Assembly (NCBI GenBank): GCA_004570425.1
Contig: SPQJ01000001.1
Location: forward strand, 124,001-188,000
DNA from: Bacillus sp. AZ43
Lineage (GTDB): Bacteria > Actinomycetota > Actinomycetes > Mycobacteriales > Geodermatophilaceae
Length of the DNA: 64,000 bases
Direction: 5' to 3'
The position numbers and the translations under genes are program-made. Positions 1 to 9,869 of this stretch are shown here, in pieces (position 1 is the first letter of the stretch; each line of letters opens with the position of its first letter). The notes under the pieces were generated by a model. It did no database searches and was not told where the DNA came from. It saw only the letters and a program-made list of their open reading frames with translations.

Positions 1-105
1 ACCGGTTCCCCGCCGTACAGTGGCAGGCGACCCGAGCGCGCAGGTCCGCGCCCGTTCCGGCCCGCCGCGCCGCCGGGGTCCCCGTCGAAGGAGACACACG
101 CAACG

Positions 106-1257
106 ATGTCCGACACGCTGACCGGCTCCCCGGCGCTCGACGCCGTCACGGCCGCTCTGGCCACCGTCCAGGACCCGGAGATCAACCGGCCGCTCACCGA
201 GCTCGGCATGGTCAAGGACGTGCAGATCGGCGCCGACGGCTCGGTCCGGGTCGAGGTCTACCTGACCGTCGCCGGCTGCCCGATGCGCGAGACGATCACC
301 AACCGCGTCACCCAGGCCGTCGGCGCCGTCCCCGGCGTCACCTCGGTGTCGGTCGCTCTCGACGTGATGAGCGACGAGCAGCGCGCCGAGCTGCGGAAGA
401 CGGTGCGCGGCACCGACGCCGCCGACCCGGTGATCCCGTTCGCCCAGCCCGGCTCCCTGACCCGCGTCTACGCGGTGGCCTCGGGCAAGGGCGGCGTCGG
501 CAAGTCCAGCGTCACGGTGAACCTGGCGGCCGCCCTGGCCAAGCGCGGGCTGTCGGTGGGCGTCGTGGACGCCGACATCTACGGCCACTCCGTGCCGCGC
601 ATGCTGGGTGTGGACGACAAGCCGACCCAGGTCGACAACATGATCATGCCGCCGCAGTCGATGGGCGTGAAGGTCATCTCGATCGGCATGTTCACCCCGG
701 GCAACACCCCGGTCGTGTGGCGCGGGCCGATGCTGCACCGCGCGCTGCAGCAGTTCCTCGCCGACGTGTGGTGGGGCGACCTCGACGTCCTGCTGCTCGA
801 CCTGCCGCCCGGCACCGGCGACGTCGCCATCTCGATCGCGCAGCTGCTGCCGAACGCCGAGATCCTGGTCGTCACCACGCCGCAGCTGGCCGCGGCCGAG
901 GTCGCGGAGCGGGCCGGCGCCATCGCCACCCAGACCCACCAGCAGGTGGTCGGCGTCATCGAGAACATGAGCTGGATGGAGCTGCCCGACGGCTCGCGCA
1001 TGGAGGTCTTCGGGGCCGGCGGTGGTCAGACCGTCTCCGACGCGCTGACCCGCACCCTCGGTGCCCGCGTGCCGCTGCTGGGCCAGATCCCGCTCGACAC
1101 CCGGCTGCGCGAGGCCGGCGACGCCGGTGCGCCGATCGTGCTCGCCGAGCCGGAGTCGCCGGCCGCGCAGGCGCTCACGACGATCGCCGACGGGCTGGCC
1201 AGCCGCCAGCGCGGCCTCTCCGGGATGTCGTTGGGGCTCACGCCCGTCCGCAAGTAG
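106..1257 (+). CDS. mrp: Mrp/ApbC-family Fe-S cluster carrier ATPase
   Basis: P-loop ATPase of the Mrp/NBP35 family, expected to carry Fe-S clusters to target apoproteins in the cytoplasm. A MIP18/DUF59-like domain fills about residues 8-85. The deviant Walker A GKGGVGKSS is near residue 127, followed by DADIYGHS and a DLPPGTGD motif. The C-terminal CxxC of Escherichia coli Mrp is absent: the stretch after ENMSW reads MELPDG, as I recall for mycobacterial Mrp. The ATG has AAGGAG 12 bases upstream. Its length of 383 aa is normal. It sits at the end of the sigE-rseA-htrA-tatB neighbourhood, as Rv1229c does in Mycobacterium tuberculosis. Confidence 0.95.
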   Translation: MSDTLTGSPALDAVTAALATVQDPEINRPLTELGMVKDVQIGADGSVRVEVYLTVAGCPMRETITNRVTQAVGAVPGVTSVSVALDVMSDEQRAELRKTVRGTDAADPVIPFAQPGSLTRVYAVASGKGGVGKSSVTVNLAAALAKRGLSVGVVDADIYGHSVPRMLGVDDKPTQVDNMIMPPQSMGVKVISIGMFTPGNTPVVWRGPMLHRALQQFLADVWWGDLDVLLLDLPPGTGDVAISIAQLLPNAEILVVTTPQLAAAEVAERAGAIATQTHQQVVGVIENMSWMELPDGSRMEVFGAGGGQTVSDALTRTLGARVPLLGQIPLDTRLREAGDAGAPIVLAEPESPAAQALTTIADGLASRQRGLSGMSLGLTPVRK

Positions 1258-1270
1258 CCGAGCCACCCTC

Positions 1271-1332
1271 CTGGGGTGTTCCTCGCGCTCCCGGGGTCCG
1301 GCAGGGCTCCCGGAGCGGGAGGAACACCCCAG
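1271..1332. terminator. Long inverted repeat between mrp and SRPBCC gene
   Basis: A perfect 14-base inverted repeat has arms at 1271-1284 and 1319-1332, each containing GGGGTGTTCC or its complement. The pairing extends imperfectly inward through GCTCCCGG-type bases. It lies just after the mrp stop and ends 15 bases before the next start codon. It could be a terminator hairpin for mrp (no T-run is present) or an operator for the downstream gene. Confidence 0.6.
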
Positions 1333-1335
1333 AAG

Positions 1336-1341
1336 TACGTT
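1336..1341 (+). promoter_or_regulatory. -10-like TACGTT, probable leaderless promoter
   Basis: TACGTT fits the actinobacterial TAnnnT -10 pattern and ends 6 bases before the ATG at 1348. No Shine-Dalgarno sequence is present, so the transcript may begin at or next to the start codon. Confidence 0.45.
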
Positions 1342-1347
1342 CGGCCC

Positions 1348-1803
1348 ATGAGCGACACGACGGTCTCCGACTCCACCACCATCGCGGCGCCGCCGTCGGT
1401 CGTGTTCGACATCCTCGCCGACCCGCGCCAGCACTCGCGGATCGACGGCTCCGGCTCGGTCGGCGCGGTGATCAGGGCGCCGGAGCGGATCACCGCGACG
1501 GGCCAGACGTTCGCCGTCCGGATGAAGCTGTTCGGCGTCCCGTACCTCATCGTGAACCGGGTCGTCGAGTACGAGCCGGACCGGCGCATCGCCTGGCGGC
1601 ACTTCACCGCCAACCGCTGGCGCTACGAGCTGACGCCCACCGCCGACGGCGGGACGCGGGTCACCGAGACGTTCGACATGTCCCGCGCCAGCCCGCTGGT
1701 CACGAAGGTCGTGCGCGGGGCGAAGTTCCCCGAGCGCAACCGGCAGGGCATCGCCGGCACCCTCGAGCGCCTGAAGCGGGCCGCGGAGGCCGACGGTCGC
1801 TGA
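1348..1803 (+). CDS. SRPBCC (START/Bet v1-like) family protein
   Basis: A 151-aa soluble protein of the SRPBCC ligand-binding fold, the polyketide cyclase/dehydrase-like group. Evidence is the N-terminal strand with the motif AAPPSVVFDILADPRQHS, the central FxVRMKLFG and the basic C-terminal helix (ERLKRAAE). The ligand is unknown. The ATG at 1348 is preferred over an in-frame ATG at 1276, because the longer start would run through the inverted repeat and because TACGTT lies 6 bases upstream. It converges on tatB, with 23 bases between the stops. A specific function cannot be assigned. Confidence 0.8.
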   Translation: MSDTTVSDSTTIAAPPSVVFDILADPRQHSRIDGSGSVGAVIRAPERITATGQTFAVRMKLFGVPYLIVNRVVEYEPDRRIAWRHFTANRWRYELTPTADGGTRVTETFDMSRASPLVTKVVRGAKFPERNRQGIAGTLERLKRAAEADGR

Positions 1804-1826
1804 CCGGCGGTGCGAGCGCGCCGGCG

Positions 1827-2186
1827 CTAGGTCGCGTCGGTGTCGAACGGGGGCGGCGTCGCGTGGTCGCGCGGGCGGGCCACCACCGGCGTGGCCGCGG
1901 CCATGGCGTTCCCCCGGTGGACGGCCGGCTCGTCGTCGTCCCTGAGCAGCTGGTCGCGGATGAACGTCCGCGGGTGGTACTTGCGCAGGTCGAGGTCCCG
2001 CAGCTCCGGCAGGTCGTCGCCGAGGGACTCGTTGACCTGCTCGCGGATCCCGGTGACCGCCGAGCGCACCTTCTTCAGGCCGGACGCGGCGTCCTTGGCC
2101 AGGTCGGGCAACCGCTCGGGCCCGAAGATGAACAGCGCAGCGAGCGCGAGGACGATGATCTCGCCCCAGCCGATCGAGTCGAACAC
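1827..2186 (-). CDS. tatB: Sec-independent protein translocase TatB
   Basis: TatB subunit of the twin-arginine translocase, which forms the TatBC receptor for folded precursors at the membrane. It has the classic architecture: one N-terminal membrane helix (about residues 4-21, GWGEIIVLALAALFIFGPE), the FGPERLP hinge, then an amphipathic helix (about 24-45) and a charged, disordered tail to residue 119. The GTG start is at 2186. It follows htrA, as in the sigE locus of mycobacteria. At least one substrate with a twin-arginine signal (PhoX, 53525-55507) lies in this window. Confidence 0.9.
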   Translation of the reverse strand: MFDSIGWGEIIVLALAALFIFGPERLPDLAKDAASGLKKVRSAVTGIREQVNESLGDDLPELRDLDLRKYHPRTFIRDQLLRDDDEPAVHRGNAMAAATPVVARPRDHATPPPFDTDAT

Positions 2187-2240
2187 GCCGCGCTCCCTCC
2201 CTGTGGGTCCAGCGTAAGCGGCCCGCCCGCGGAGCCCGCC

Positions 2241-3821
2241 TCAGGCGGCGTCGAGCGTCGCTTCGACCTCGGTGGAGCTGCCCCCGCGCACGACCTCGAC
2301 GGTGACGGTCTCGCCCGGGTCGTGGGCGTCGATGGCGACGACGAGCTCCTCGGAACTGCCGACCGGCTCCCCCTCGACGGCGATGACGACGTCCTCCTCG
2401 CGGATGCCGGCGTTGGCCGCCGCGCTGCCGGGCTCCACGTTGAGCACCAGCGCCCCGTCGCGGGTCCCGTCGGTGACCGAGCGGGTGTTCACGCCGAGCG
2501 AGGAGTGCACCGCCGTCCCCGTCGCGATCAGCTGCTCGGAGATGTCGCGCACCGTGTCGACCGGGATCGCGAAGCCCAGGCCGATCGAGCCGCCCGCACC
2601 GGTCGAGGCGATCGCCGTGTTGATGCCGATGAGGGCGCCGCTGGCGTCGACCAGCGCGCCACCGGAGTTGCCCGGGTTGATCGGGGCGTCGGTCTGCACG
2701 GCGCTGATGACCGCGTTGGTGTCGCTGCCCTCGCCGGCCAGCCGCACCGGCCGCTCGAGCGCGCTCACGATGCCGCTGGTCACCGTGCCCGCCAGCCCCA
2801 GCGGCGAGCCGATGGCGACGACCGGGTCACCGACCAGGACGTCGTCCGAGCTGCCGAGGGCCGCGGTGACCAGACCCGGCTTCTCCACCTTGAGGACGGC
2901 GAGGTCGCTGGCCGGGTCGCGGCCGACGATGCGCGCCGACGACCCGCTGCCGTCGTAGAAGACCGCGCGGATCTCGGCACCCTCCACGCCCTCGGCGCCG
3001 GAGACGACGTGGTTGTTGGTGACGATGTAGCCGTTCTCGCCGTCGACGACGACGCCCGATCCGGTGGCGCCGGACTGGCCGACCCGCACCTCGATGGACA
3101 CCACCGCCGGCATCACGTCCTCGGCGATCCGCGACACCGAGCCCGGCTCCCGCGTGATGCCCGGCTCGACCTCGGAGAGCTGGGTGCCCGGGGCCAGCAG
3201 CGGCGTCTCGTCCTGCGTCTTGGTCAGGTACCAGCCGAGGCCACCACCGACCGCGCCCACGAGCAGGACGGCGAGCAGCACCAGGGCCGACAGCCGCACC
3301 GACAGGTCGCGCACCCGCAGCTTCCGGCGCCCCTGGGCGTCGACGACGACGGGACCGGGCTGGGTGTCCTCGTCGTAGACGGCCGGCGCGCCGAGGGCGA
3401 CGGGGGCGTACGGGTCGCGCCACGGGTCGACGCGGGCGTCGGGCTTCCACCACGGGCCGGTGGACGTGCGCCGGCGACCGGGCCGGCCGCCGGGCGGCTC
3501 CTGCAGGCCGCGCTGACCGGTGCCGGCGGGGCCGAACGCCCGCAGCAGCGCCTCCGCCGGCGGTGGGGGCACCCGTCGTGGCGGTGGGGTCGGACGGCCG
3601 TCGGCGAACCCGCCGGTGGCGCCGGCCGGGCGGCCGAACGCGGCCTCCTGGCCGGGCACGGGGGCCGGTGCGGTCGCGGGGCGCGGCGGGAGCCGGTCGG
3701 GCACCTCGGCGAACGGCCCGGCCTGCCCCTCGGGGCGCGCGAAGACGGCCTCCTCGCGCGGCGCGGCACCGTTGCCGGCCGGGCCGGGCGTCTCGGACGG
3801 GCGGTCGCCGGGAGCGTTCAG
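2241..3821 (-). CDS. htrA: HtrA/DegP-type membrane serine protease with PDZ domain
   Basis: Membrane-anchored trypsin-like protease with one PDZ domain, predicted to handle misfolded envelope proteins in the sigE stress response. A long Pro/Gly/Ala-rich cytoplasmic tail precedes a basic patch (RRKLRVRDL) and one membrane helix (VRLSALVLLAVLLVGAVGGG). The catalytic triad is visible as NNHVVSG (His), ASDLAVLKV (Asp) and NPGNSGGAL (Ser). The C-terminal PDZ holds NVEPGSAAANAGI. A GTG at 3704 has no ribosome site. The frame stays open upstream to a CTG at 3821-3819 that overlaps the rseA stop as CTGA, and I use that start; it is uncertain. With GTG 3704 the protein is 487 aa. Confidence 0.88.
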   Translation of the reverse strand: MNAPGDRPSETPGPAGNGAAPREEAVFARPEGQAGPFAEVPDRLPPRPATAPAPVPGQEAAFGRPAGATGGFADGRPTPPPRRVPPPPAEALLRAFGPAGTGQRGLQEPPGGRPGRRRTSTGPWWKPDARVDPWRDPYAPVALGAPAVYDEDTQPGPVVVDAQGRRKLRVRDLSVRLSALVLLAVLLVGAVGGGLGWYLTKTQDETPLLAPGTQLSEVEPGITREPGSVSRIAEDVMPAVVSIEVRVGQSGATGSGVVVDGENGYIVTNNHVVSGAEGVEGAEIRAVFYDGSGSSARIVGRDPASDLAVLKVEKPGLVTAALGSSDDVLVGDPVVAIGSPLGLAGTVTSGIVSALERPVRLAGEGSDTNAVISAVQTDAPINPGNSGGALVDASGALIGINTAIASTGAGGSIGLGFAIPVDTVRDISEQLIATGTAVHSSLGVNTRSVTDGTRDGALVLNVEPGSAAANAGIREEDVVIAVEGEPVGSSEELVVAIDAHDPGETVTVEVVRGGSSTEVEATLDAA

Positions 3822-4384
3822 GGGGTCCCGCCCGGCGCGGTCTGGGCGGTGCCCACCGTGATGGTGCGGACCACCGGCGGGACGACCTCGGAGTGCTGCT
3901 CCACGGAGGACGGTCCCGCGACCGGGCCGCGCGTCGAGGGCGCGGGCTCACCGCCGGCGGGGAGGGTGAGCGCGAGAGCGGTGACGCCGGCGCCGAGGCC
4001 GATCACCGTGCCGGCCACCCCGCGCCGGAGCCAGCGCCCGGCGCCCGGCGCCGCGGGCCGTTCCTGCGGCTGCAGGTCGACCGACCAGGAGCCGGACGCG
4101 CCGCTGACGGTCAGCCCGCCGGGCCCCGCGGAGACCTCGCCCGGACCGCAGACCTCGGTGGTGAACGGGATGGCGCACAGCCGCGACATGAGGTCACCGG
4201 GGACCGTCACCTCCCGGCTCTCGTGCAGGGCCTCCTTGGCCTCGCGCTGCGCCTCGACGGCCATGCGGCACTGCAGGCAACCGGAGAGGTGACGGGCGGC
4301 GCGACCGGCCGGGCCGGCGGGGAGCTCCCCGTCGACCAGCGCGGCGATCGCCTCCTGCGCCAGGTGGCTCTCCGGGATGCTCAT
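3818..4384 (-). CDS. rseA: Anti-sigma factor (zinc-binding, RseA-like)
   Basis: A 188-aa anti-sigma factor of the ZAS type, predicted to hold SigE inactive until stress. The zinc motif HLSGCLQC (H-x3-C-x2-C) is near residues 34-41. It is followed by a linker and a hydrophobic stretch ([18 protein letters not shown], about residues 130-150) that may be membrane-inserted or merely buried, then a Ser/Pro/Thr-rich tail. Its ATG overlaps the sigE stop as ATGA, so the pair is translationally coupled, which fits stoichiometric control. htrA follows directly. The arrangement matches Rv1222 of Mycobacterium tuberculosis. Confidence 0.88.
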   Translation of the reverse strand: MSIPESHLAQEAIAALVDGELPAGPAGRAARHLSGCLQCRMAVEAQREAKEALHESREVTVPGDLMSRLCAIPFTTEVCGPGEVSAGPGGLTVSGASGSWSVDLQPQERPAAPGAGRWLRRGVAGTVIGLGAGVTALALTLPAGGEPAPSTRGPVAGPSSVEQHSEVVPPVVRTITVGTAQTAPGGTP

Positions 4385-5145
4385 GCCGGGGTGCCTCCGG
4401 CCTCGGCGACGGGCGCGCGCGGAGCGAGGTGGGCCAGGGCCTGGCGCAGCTGCACGCGACCGCGGTGGATGCGGCTGCGGACCGTGCCGAGCTTGATGCC
4501 CAGCGTCGCCGCGATCTCCTCGTAGGTCAGCCCCTCGATGTCGCACAGGACGACGGCGACGCGGAACTCCGGCGACAGCGCGTCGAGCGCCGCCTGCACC
4601 TGCGGGTCCAGGTGCGTGTCGGCGTAGACCTGCTCGGGGCTGGGGGCGGTGCCCGGCAGCCGCTCGGTGTCCTCGGGCAGCGCGTCGAACCGGATCCGCT
4701 GCCGGCGGCGCACCATGTCGAGGAAGAGGTTGGTGGTGATGCGGTGCAGCCAGCCCTCGAAGGTGCCCGGCGAGAAGTCCGCCAGGGACCGGAAGACCCG
4801 GACGAAGGTCTCCTGCGTCAGGTCCTCGGCGTCCTGCGGGTTGCCGGAGAGGCGGTAGGCCAGCCGGTACACGCGCGCGGAGTGGTCTTGGACGACCTGC
4901 TCCCACGTCGGCGCCACCCAGACCTCGGCCGGCGGCGAGGCCTCGGCTCGCGCGGGGGCCTCGGCTCGCGCGGGGGCCTCGGACACGGCTCCAGGATCGC
5001 AGACCGGGGCCTGCGCGACCTCCCCGGCGTCGGCGGGGCGGGCGGACGTGGCTCGCTTCAGGCGCACGACCGGATCAACGGACGGGCCCGGCGCCGGTGT
5101 TCCCGCCCACACCCGTTCGCAGGAAACCCACAGGAACCGGTCCAC
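4381..5145 (-). CDS. sigE: ECF RNA polymerase sigma factor SigE
   Basis: Extracytoplasmic-function sigma factor. Region 2 begins around [19 protein letters not shown] and includes [17 protein letters not shown]. Region 4 contains the helix-turn-helix [20 protein letters not shown] near the C-terminus. The N-terminal 75 residues lack known domains and include a tandem Ala-rich repeat ([11 protein letters not shown]) encoded by two 18-base direct repeats near 4942-4977. The real start could be internal; mycobacterial sigE uses several starts. GTG 5145 is the outermost. rseA overlaps its 3' end, and the O-methyltransferase gene is divergent, as for Rv1220c/Rv1221. Confidence 0.92.
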   Translation of the reverse strand: MDRFLWVSCERVWAGTPAPGPSVDPVVRLKRATSARPADAGEVAQAPVCDPGAVSEAPARAEAPARAEASPPAEVWVAPTWEQVVQDHSARVYRLAYRLSGNPQDAEDLTQETFVRVFRSLADFSPGTFEGWLHRITTNLFLDMVRRRQRIRFDALPEDTERLPGTAPSPEQVYADTHLDPQVQAALDALSPEFRVAVVLCDIEGLTYEEIAATLGIKLGTVRSRIHRGRVQLRQALAHLAPRAPVAEAGGTPA

Positions 5146-5159
5146 CGGCGGCCGGCGGC

Positions 5160-5165
5160 TAGTCT
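5160..5165 (+). promoter_or_regulatory. -10-like TAGTCT, probable leaderless promoter
   Basis: TAGTCT ends 7 bases before the ATG at 5173, with no ribosome-binding site between. This is the TAnnnT-N7-start layout seen repeatedly in this window. Confidence 0.45.
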
Positions 5166-5172
5166 CGCCCTG

Positions 5173-5829
5173 ATGAGCGCCGAGCCGCCGCCGGGAGGCG
5201 GTACCGCCGAGGGCGCCGCCTACGCCGACCGCTTCGCCGTCGAGTCCCCGGAGATGGTGGCCGCCCGGCAGCGGGCGTCCCGGCTGCCGGGGCCGCCGCC
5301 CGTCGAGCCGGCGGTGGGGGCGATGCTCGCGGTCCTGGCGACCGGTGTCGGGGCCCGCTCGGTGGTCTCCATCGGCAGCGGGGGCGGGCTGGCCGGGCTG
5401 TGGCTGCTGCGCGGGATGCGTCCCGAGGGCGTCCTGACGGCGCTGGACGGGGACCCCGAGCAGCTGCGCGCGGCCCGCACCGCCTTCGCCGAGTCCGGCG
5501 TCGCCCCCGGCCGCGCCCGGCTGATCTTCGGCACGCCGGCGGAGGTCCTCCCCCGTCTCTCACCGGGCGCGTACGACATGGTGGCCTGCGCCGGACCGCC
5601 GCGGGAGTACGTGGAGCACCTTCCGGGGCTGCTCGACCTGGTCCGCGTGGGCGGCACGCTCACCTGCCACGGGCTGCTCGCCGGCGGCCGGATCGCCGAC
5701 CGGACCGCGCGCGACCCGCAGACCGTCGCGTGGCGGGAGGTGGCCCGCACCGTCCGCGAGGACGAGTCGCTGCTGTCCGCCGTCCTGCCCGTGGGCGCCG
5801 GCCTCCTGGTGGCCACCAAGCGGGGGTGA
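5173..5829 (+). CDS. O-methyltransferase, class I SAM-dependent
   Basis: A 218-aa member of the small O-methyltransferase family (Rv1220c-like). The SAM-binding motif [14 protein letters not shown] is near residue 65 and is followed by an acidic residue in [11 protein letters not shown]. The helix pattern of the N-terminus ([20 protein letters not shown]) is typical of the actinobacterial proteins encoded beside sigE. The substrate is unknown. The ATG at 5173 is chosen because it starts the conserved region and has a -10-like element at N7. It is divergent from sigE. An 11-bp hairpin follows the stop. Confidence 0.85.
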   Translation: MSAEPPPGGGTAEGAAYADRFAVESPEMVAARQRASRLPGPPPVEPAVGAMLAVLATGVGARSVVSIGSGGGLAGLWLLRGMRPEGVLTALDGDPEQLRAARTAFAESGVAPGRARLIFGTPAEVLPRLSPGAYDMVACAGPPREYVEHLPGLLDLVRVGGTLTCHGLLAGGRIADRTARDPQTVAWREVARTVREDESLLSAVLPVGAGLLVATKRG

Positions 5830-5832
5830 GAG

Positions 5833-5859
5833 CGCCCGTCCGGCACTCCCGGACGGGCG
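5833..5859 (+). terminator. Stem-loop after O-methyltransferase gene
   Basis: Perfect 11-base arms CGCCCGTCCGG and CCGGACGGGCG are separated by 5 bases and begin 3 bases after the stop codon. There is no T-run, as is common for high-GC terminators. Confidence 0.6.
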
Positions 5860-5883
5860 TGCGGAAGTGGCATGATCTTGATC

Positions 5884-6327
5884 GTGGCCACTCCCGCGGA
5901 CCAGCGATTGCGCGACCTCGCGCTCCTCCGCCGGGTACGCGACCGGATCGACCGCGAGTACGCCCGGCCGCTGGACGTCGAAGCGCTCGCCCGCGGGGTG
6001 CACATGTCGTCCGGCCACCTGAGCCGCGAGTTCAGGCGCGCCTACGGCGAGTCCCCCTACAGCTATCTCATGACCCGCCGGATCGAGCGGGCCATGGCCC
6101 TGCTGCGCCGCGGCGACCTGAGCGTCACCGAGGTCTGCTTCACCGTCGGCTGCTCGTCCCTCGGCACGTTCAGCACCCGCTTCACCGAGCTGGTCGGGAT
6201 GCCGCCGAGCGTCTACCGGCGCGAGGCGTCGACGGCCACCGAGGGCATCCCCTCGTGCATGTCCACGCGGGTCACCAGACCGGTCAGGAATCGAGAAGCA
6301 CCGGCGGACGCCCCGTCCCTAGCGTGA
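5884..6327 (+). CDS. AraC-family transcriptional regulator (HTH-only)
   Basis: A 147-aa DNA-binding protein made of little more than an AraC/XylS double helix-turn-helix: LDVEALARGVHMSSGHLSRE is the first HTH and SVTEVCFTVGCSSLGTFSTR the second, followed by the family signature ending MPPSVYRR. No ligand-binding domain is present. The GTG at 5884 has CATGAT 7 bases upstream and starts just before the conserved region; an in-frame ATG at 5872 would add four residues. It probably controls the VOC protein and downstream resistance-type genes with which it is co-oriented. Confidence 0.85.
   Translation: MATPADQRLRDLALLRRVRDRIDREYARPLDVEALARGVHMSSGHLSREFRRAYGESPYSYLMTRRIERAMALLRRGDLSVTEVCFTVGCSSLGTFSTRFTELVGMPPSVYRREASTATEGIPSCMSTRVTRPVRNREAPADAPSLA
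6320..6325 (+). promoter_or_regulatory. -10-like TAGCGT, probable leaderless promoter
   Basis: TAGCGT overlaps the end of the AraC-type gene and ends exactly 7 bases before the ATG at 6333. No Shine-Dalgarno sequence is visible. Confidence 0.45.
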
Positions 6328-6332
6328 TCGCC

Positions 6333-6743
6333 ATGGACATCACCATCCACCAGACGTTCCTCCCGGCGGACGACCCGGACGCCTCCCTGGCCTTCTTCCG
6401 CGACGCGATCGGCTTCGACCTGCTGAACGACGTCGGCTACAACGGCATGCGCTGGCTCACCCTCGGCGCGCCGGGCGGGTCGGGCACGCAGCTGGTCCTG
6501 TACCCGCCGACCGCCGACCCGGGGATCACCGAGGACGAGGGCCGGACCATCGCCGAGATGATGGCCAAGGGCACCTTCGCCTCGCTCATCCTGGCCACCG
6601 CGGACCTCGACGCGGCGTTCGACCGGATCCAGGCGACGGGCGCGGAGGTCATGCAGGAGCCGACGCAGCAGCCCTACGGGGTGCGCGACTGCGCCTTCCG
6701 CGACCCGGCCGGCAACACGATCCGCATCCAGCAGGTGGGCTGA
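6333..6743 (+). CDS. VOC (glyoxalase/bleomycin-resistance fold) family protein
   Basis: A 136-aa vicinal-oxygen-chelate protein. Two beta-alpha-beta-beta modules are recognisable: DDPDASLAFFRDAIGFDLLN at the start, and LATADLDAAFDRIQATGAEV followed by GVRDCAFRDPAGNTIRIQQ at the end. This class is annotated as glyoxalase or bleomycin resistance without a proven substrate. It lies directly after the AraC-type regulator and upstream of a decayed second glyoxalase gene, a flavin-type oxidase and a UvrA-like ABC protein. This grouping recurs in actinobacteria and suggests detoxification or drug tolerance. Confidence 0.85.
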   Translation: MDITIHQTFLPADDPDASLAFFRDAIGFDLLNDVGYNGMRWLTLGAPGGSGTQLVLYPPTADPGITEDEGRTIAEMMAKGTFASLILATADLDAAFDRIQATGAEVMQEPTQQPYGVRDCAFRDPAGNTIRIQQVG

Positions 6744-6746
6744 GCG

Positions 6747-7005
6747 ATGGCGACCATCCAGTCCGTCGTCCTCGATGAGCGTCGGGAAGAGCTTCGGGAA
6801 GTACGTCGAGTTCGCGCTGCCCGGGTCCCGGATCGGCCTCGCCCTCTACTCCCGGAAGGCCGCCGCCAAGGCGGCCGGCGTCGACCCCGAGGGGTCCGGC
6901 TCGCACCGCATCACCGTCGTCGGCGACGCCGGCGTGTTCACCGACCCCGACGGGTTCGCCTGGGAGGCCACCTCCGACGTCCTCGGGGGAACGCCCTCCC
7001 GATGA
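6747..7005 (+). pseudogene. Glyoxalase-family gene with internal deletion and frame change
   Basis: The first ten codons from the ATG at 6747 read MATIQSVVLD, the typical N-terminus of a roughly 215-aa glyoxalase-like family. The rest of that frame is meaningless. From 6775 a second frame carries the family's C-terminal end (SVGKSFGKYVEFALPG, then GDAGVFTDPDGFAWEA). The middle of the protein, about 130 codons, is missing, and the junction near 6776 shifts the frame. The C-terminal frame ends in ATGA overlapping the next start, so the original operon spacing survives. A short protein from 6775 (76 aa) is possible but would lack most of the fold. Confidence 0.7.
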
Positions 7006-7454
7006 ATCCCGCCCCCCGCTCCCCCGCGCAGCGCCGTCGGGACACCGAGCACCGGCTCGCCCACGACGTCGACGTCTGGGTGGCCAGCGCGTCGGCCGAC
7101 GGTGTGCCGTACCTGGTGCCGCTCTCCTTCGACTGGGACGGGACCGCGCTGCTGGTCTCCACGCCGGCGGACAGCCCGACCGGGCGGAACCTGGCCGCGA
7201 CACGGACCGCCCGGGTGGCGCTCGGCCACACCCGCGACGTCTCGATGGTCGACGGCAGGGTCGAGGTACTGGAGATGGACGCGCTGCCGACGGAGCAGGC
7301 CGACCGGTTCGCCGCCCGCGCGGGCTTCGACCCGCGCGGGTCGGCGACGCCCTACCGCTGGTTCCGCATCACCCCGCGCCGCATCCAGGCCTGGCGCGAG
7401 GTGGAGGAGTTGACCGGGCGCGAGCTGATGCGCGACGGTCGCTGGTCGGCCTGA
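7002..7454 (+). CDS. Pyridoxamine 5'-phosphate oxidase-like flavin/F420-type protein
   Basis: A 150-aa split-barrel protein of the PNPOx-like family. Evidence is the N-terminal motif DVDVWVASASADGVPYLVPL, the flavin-contacting strand ALLVSTPADSPTGRN, VALGHTRDVSMVDGRVEV, and the end YRWFRITPRRIQAWRE, typical of the actinobacterial F420/FMN-binding branch. The substrate is unknown. The ATG at 7002 overlaps the stop of the decayed glyoxalase frame (ATGA), so it was probably translationally coupled to that gene. It precedes the UvrA-like ABC gene by 34 bases. Confidence 0.82.
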   Translation: MNPAPRSPAQRRRDTEHRLAHDVDVWVASASADGVPYLVPLSFDWDGTALLVSTPADSPTGRNLAATRTARVALGHTRDVSMVDGRVEVLEMDALPTEQADRFAARAGFDPRGSATPYRWFRITPRRIQAWREVEELTGRELMRDGRWSA

Positions 7455-7488
7455 CGACGTCGTCGAACCCGTAACGGATGGAGACACC

Positions 7489-9852
<2,364 letters not shown>

Positions 9853-9869
9853 CCGGAGGACCCGCCGCG

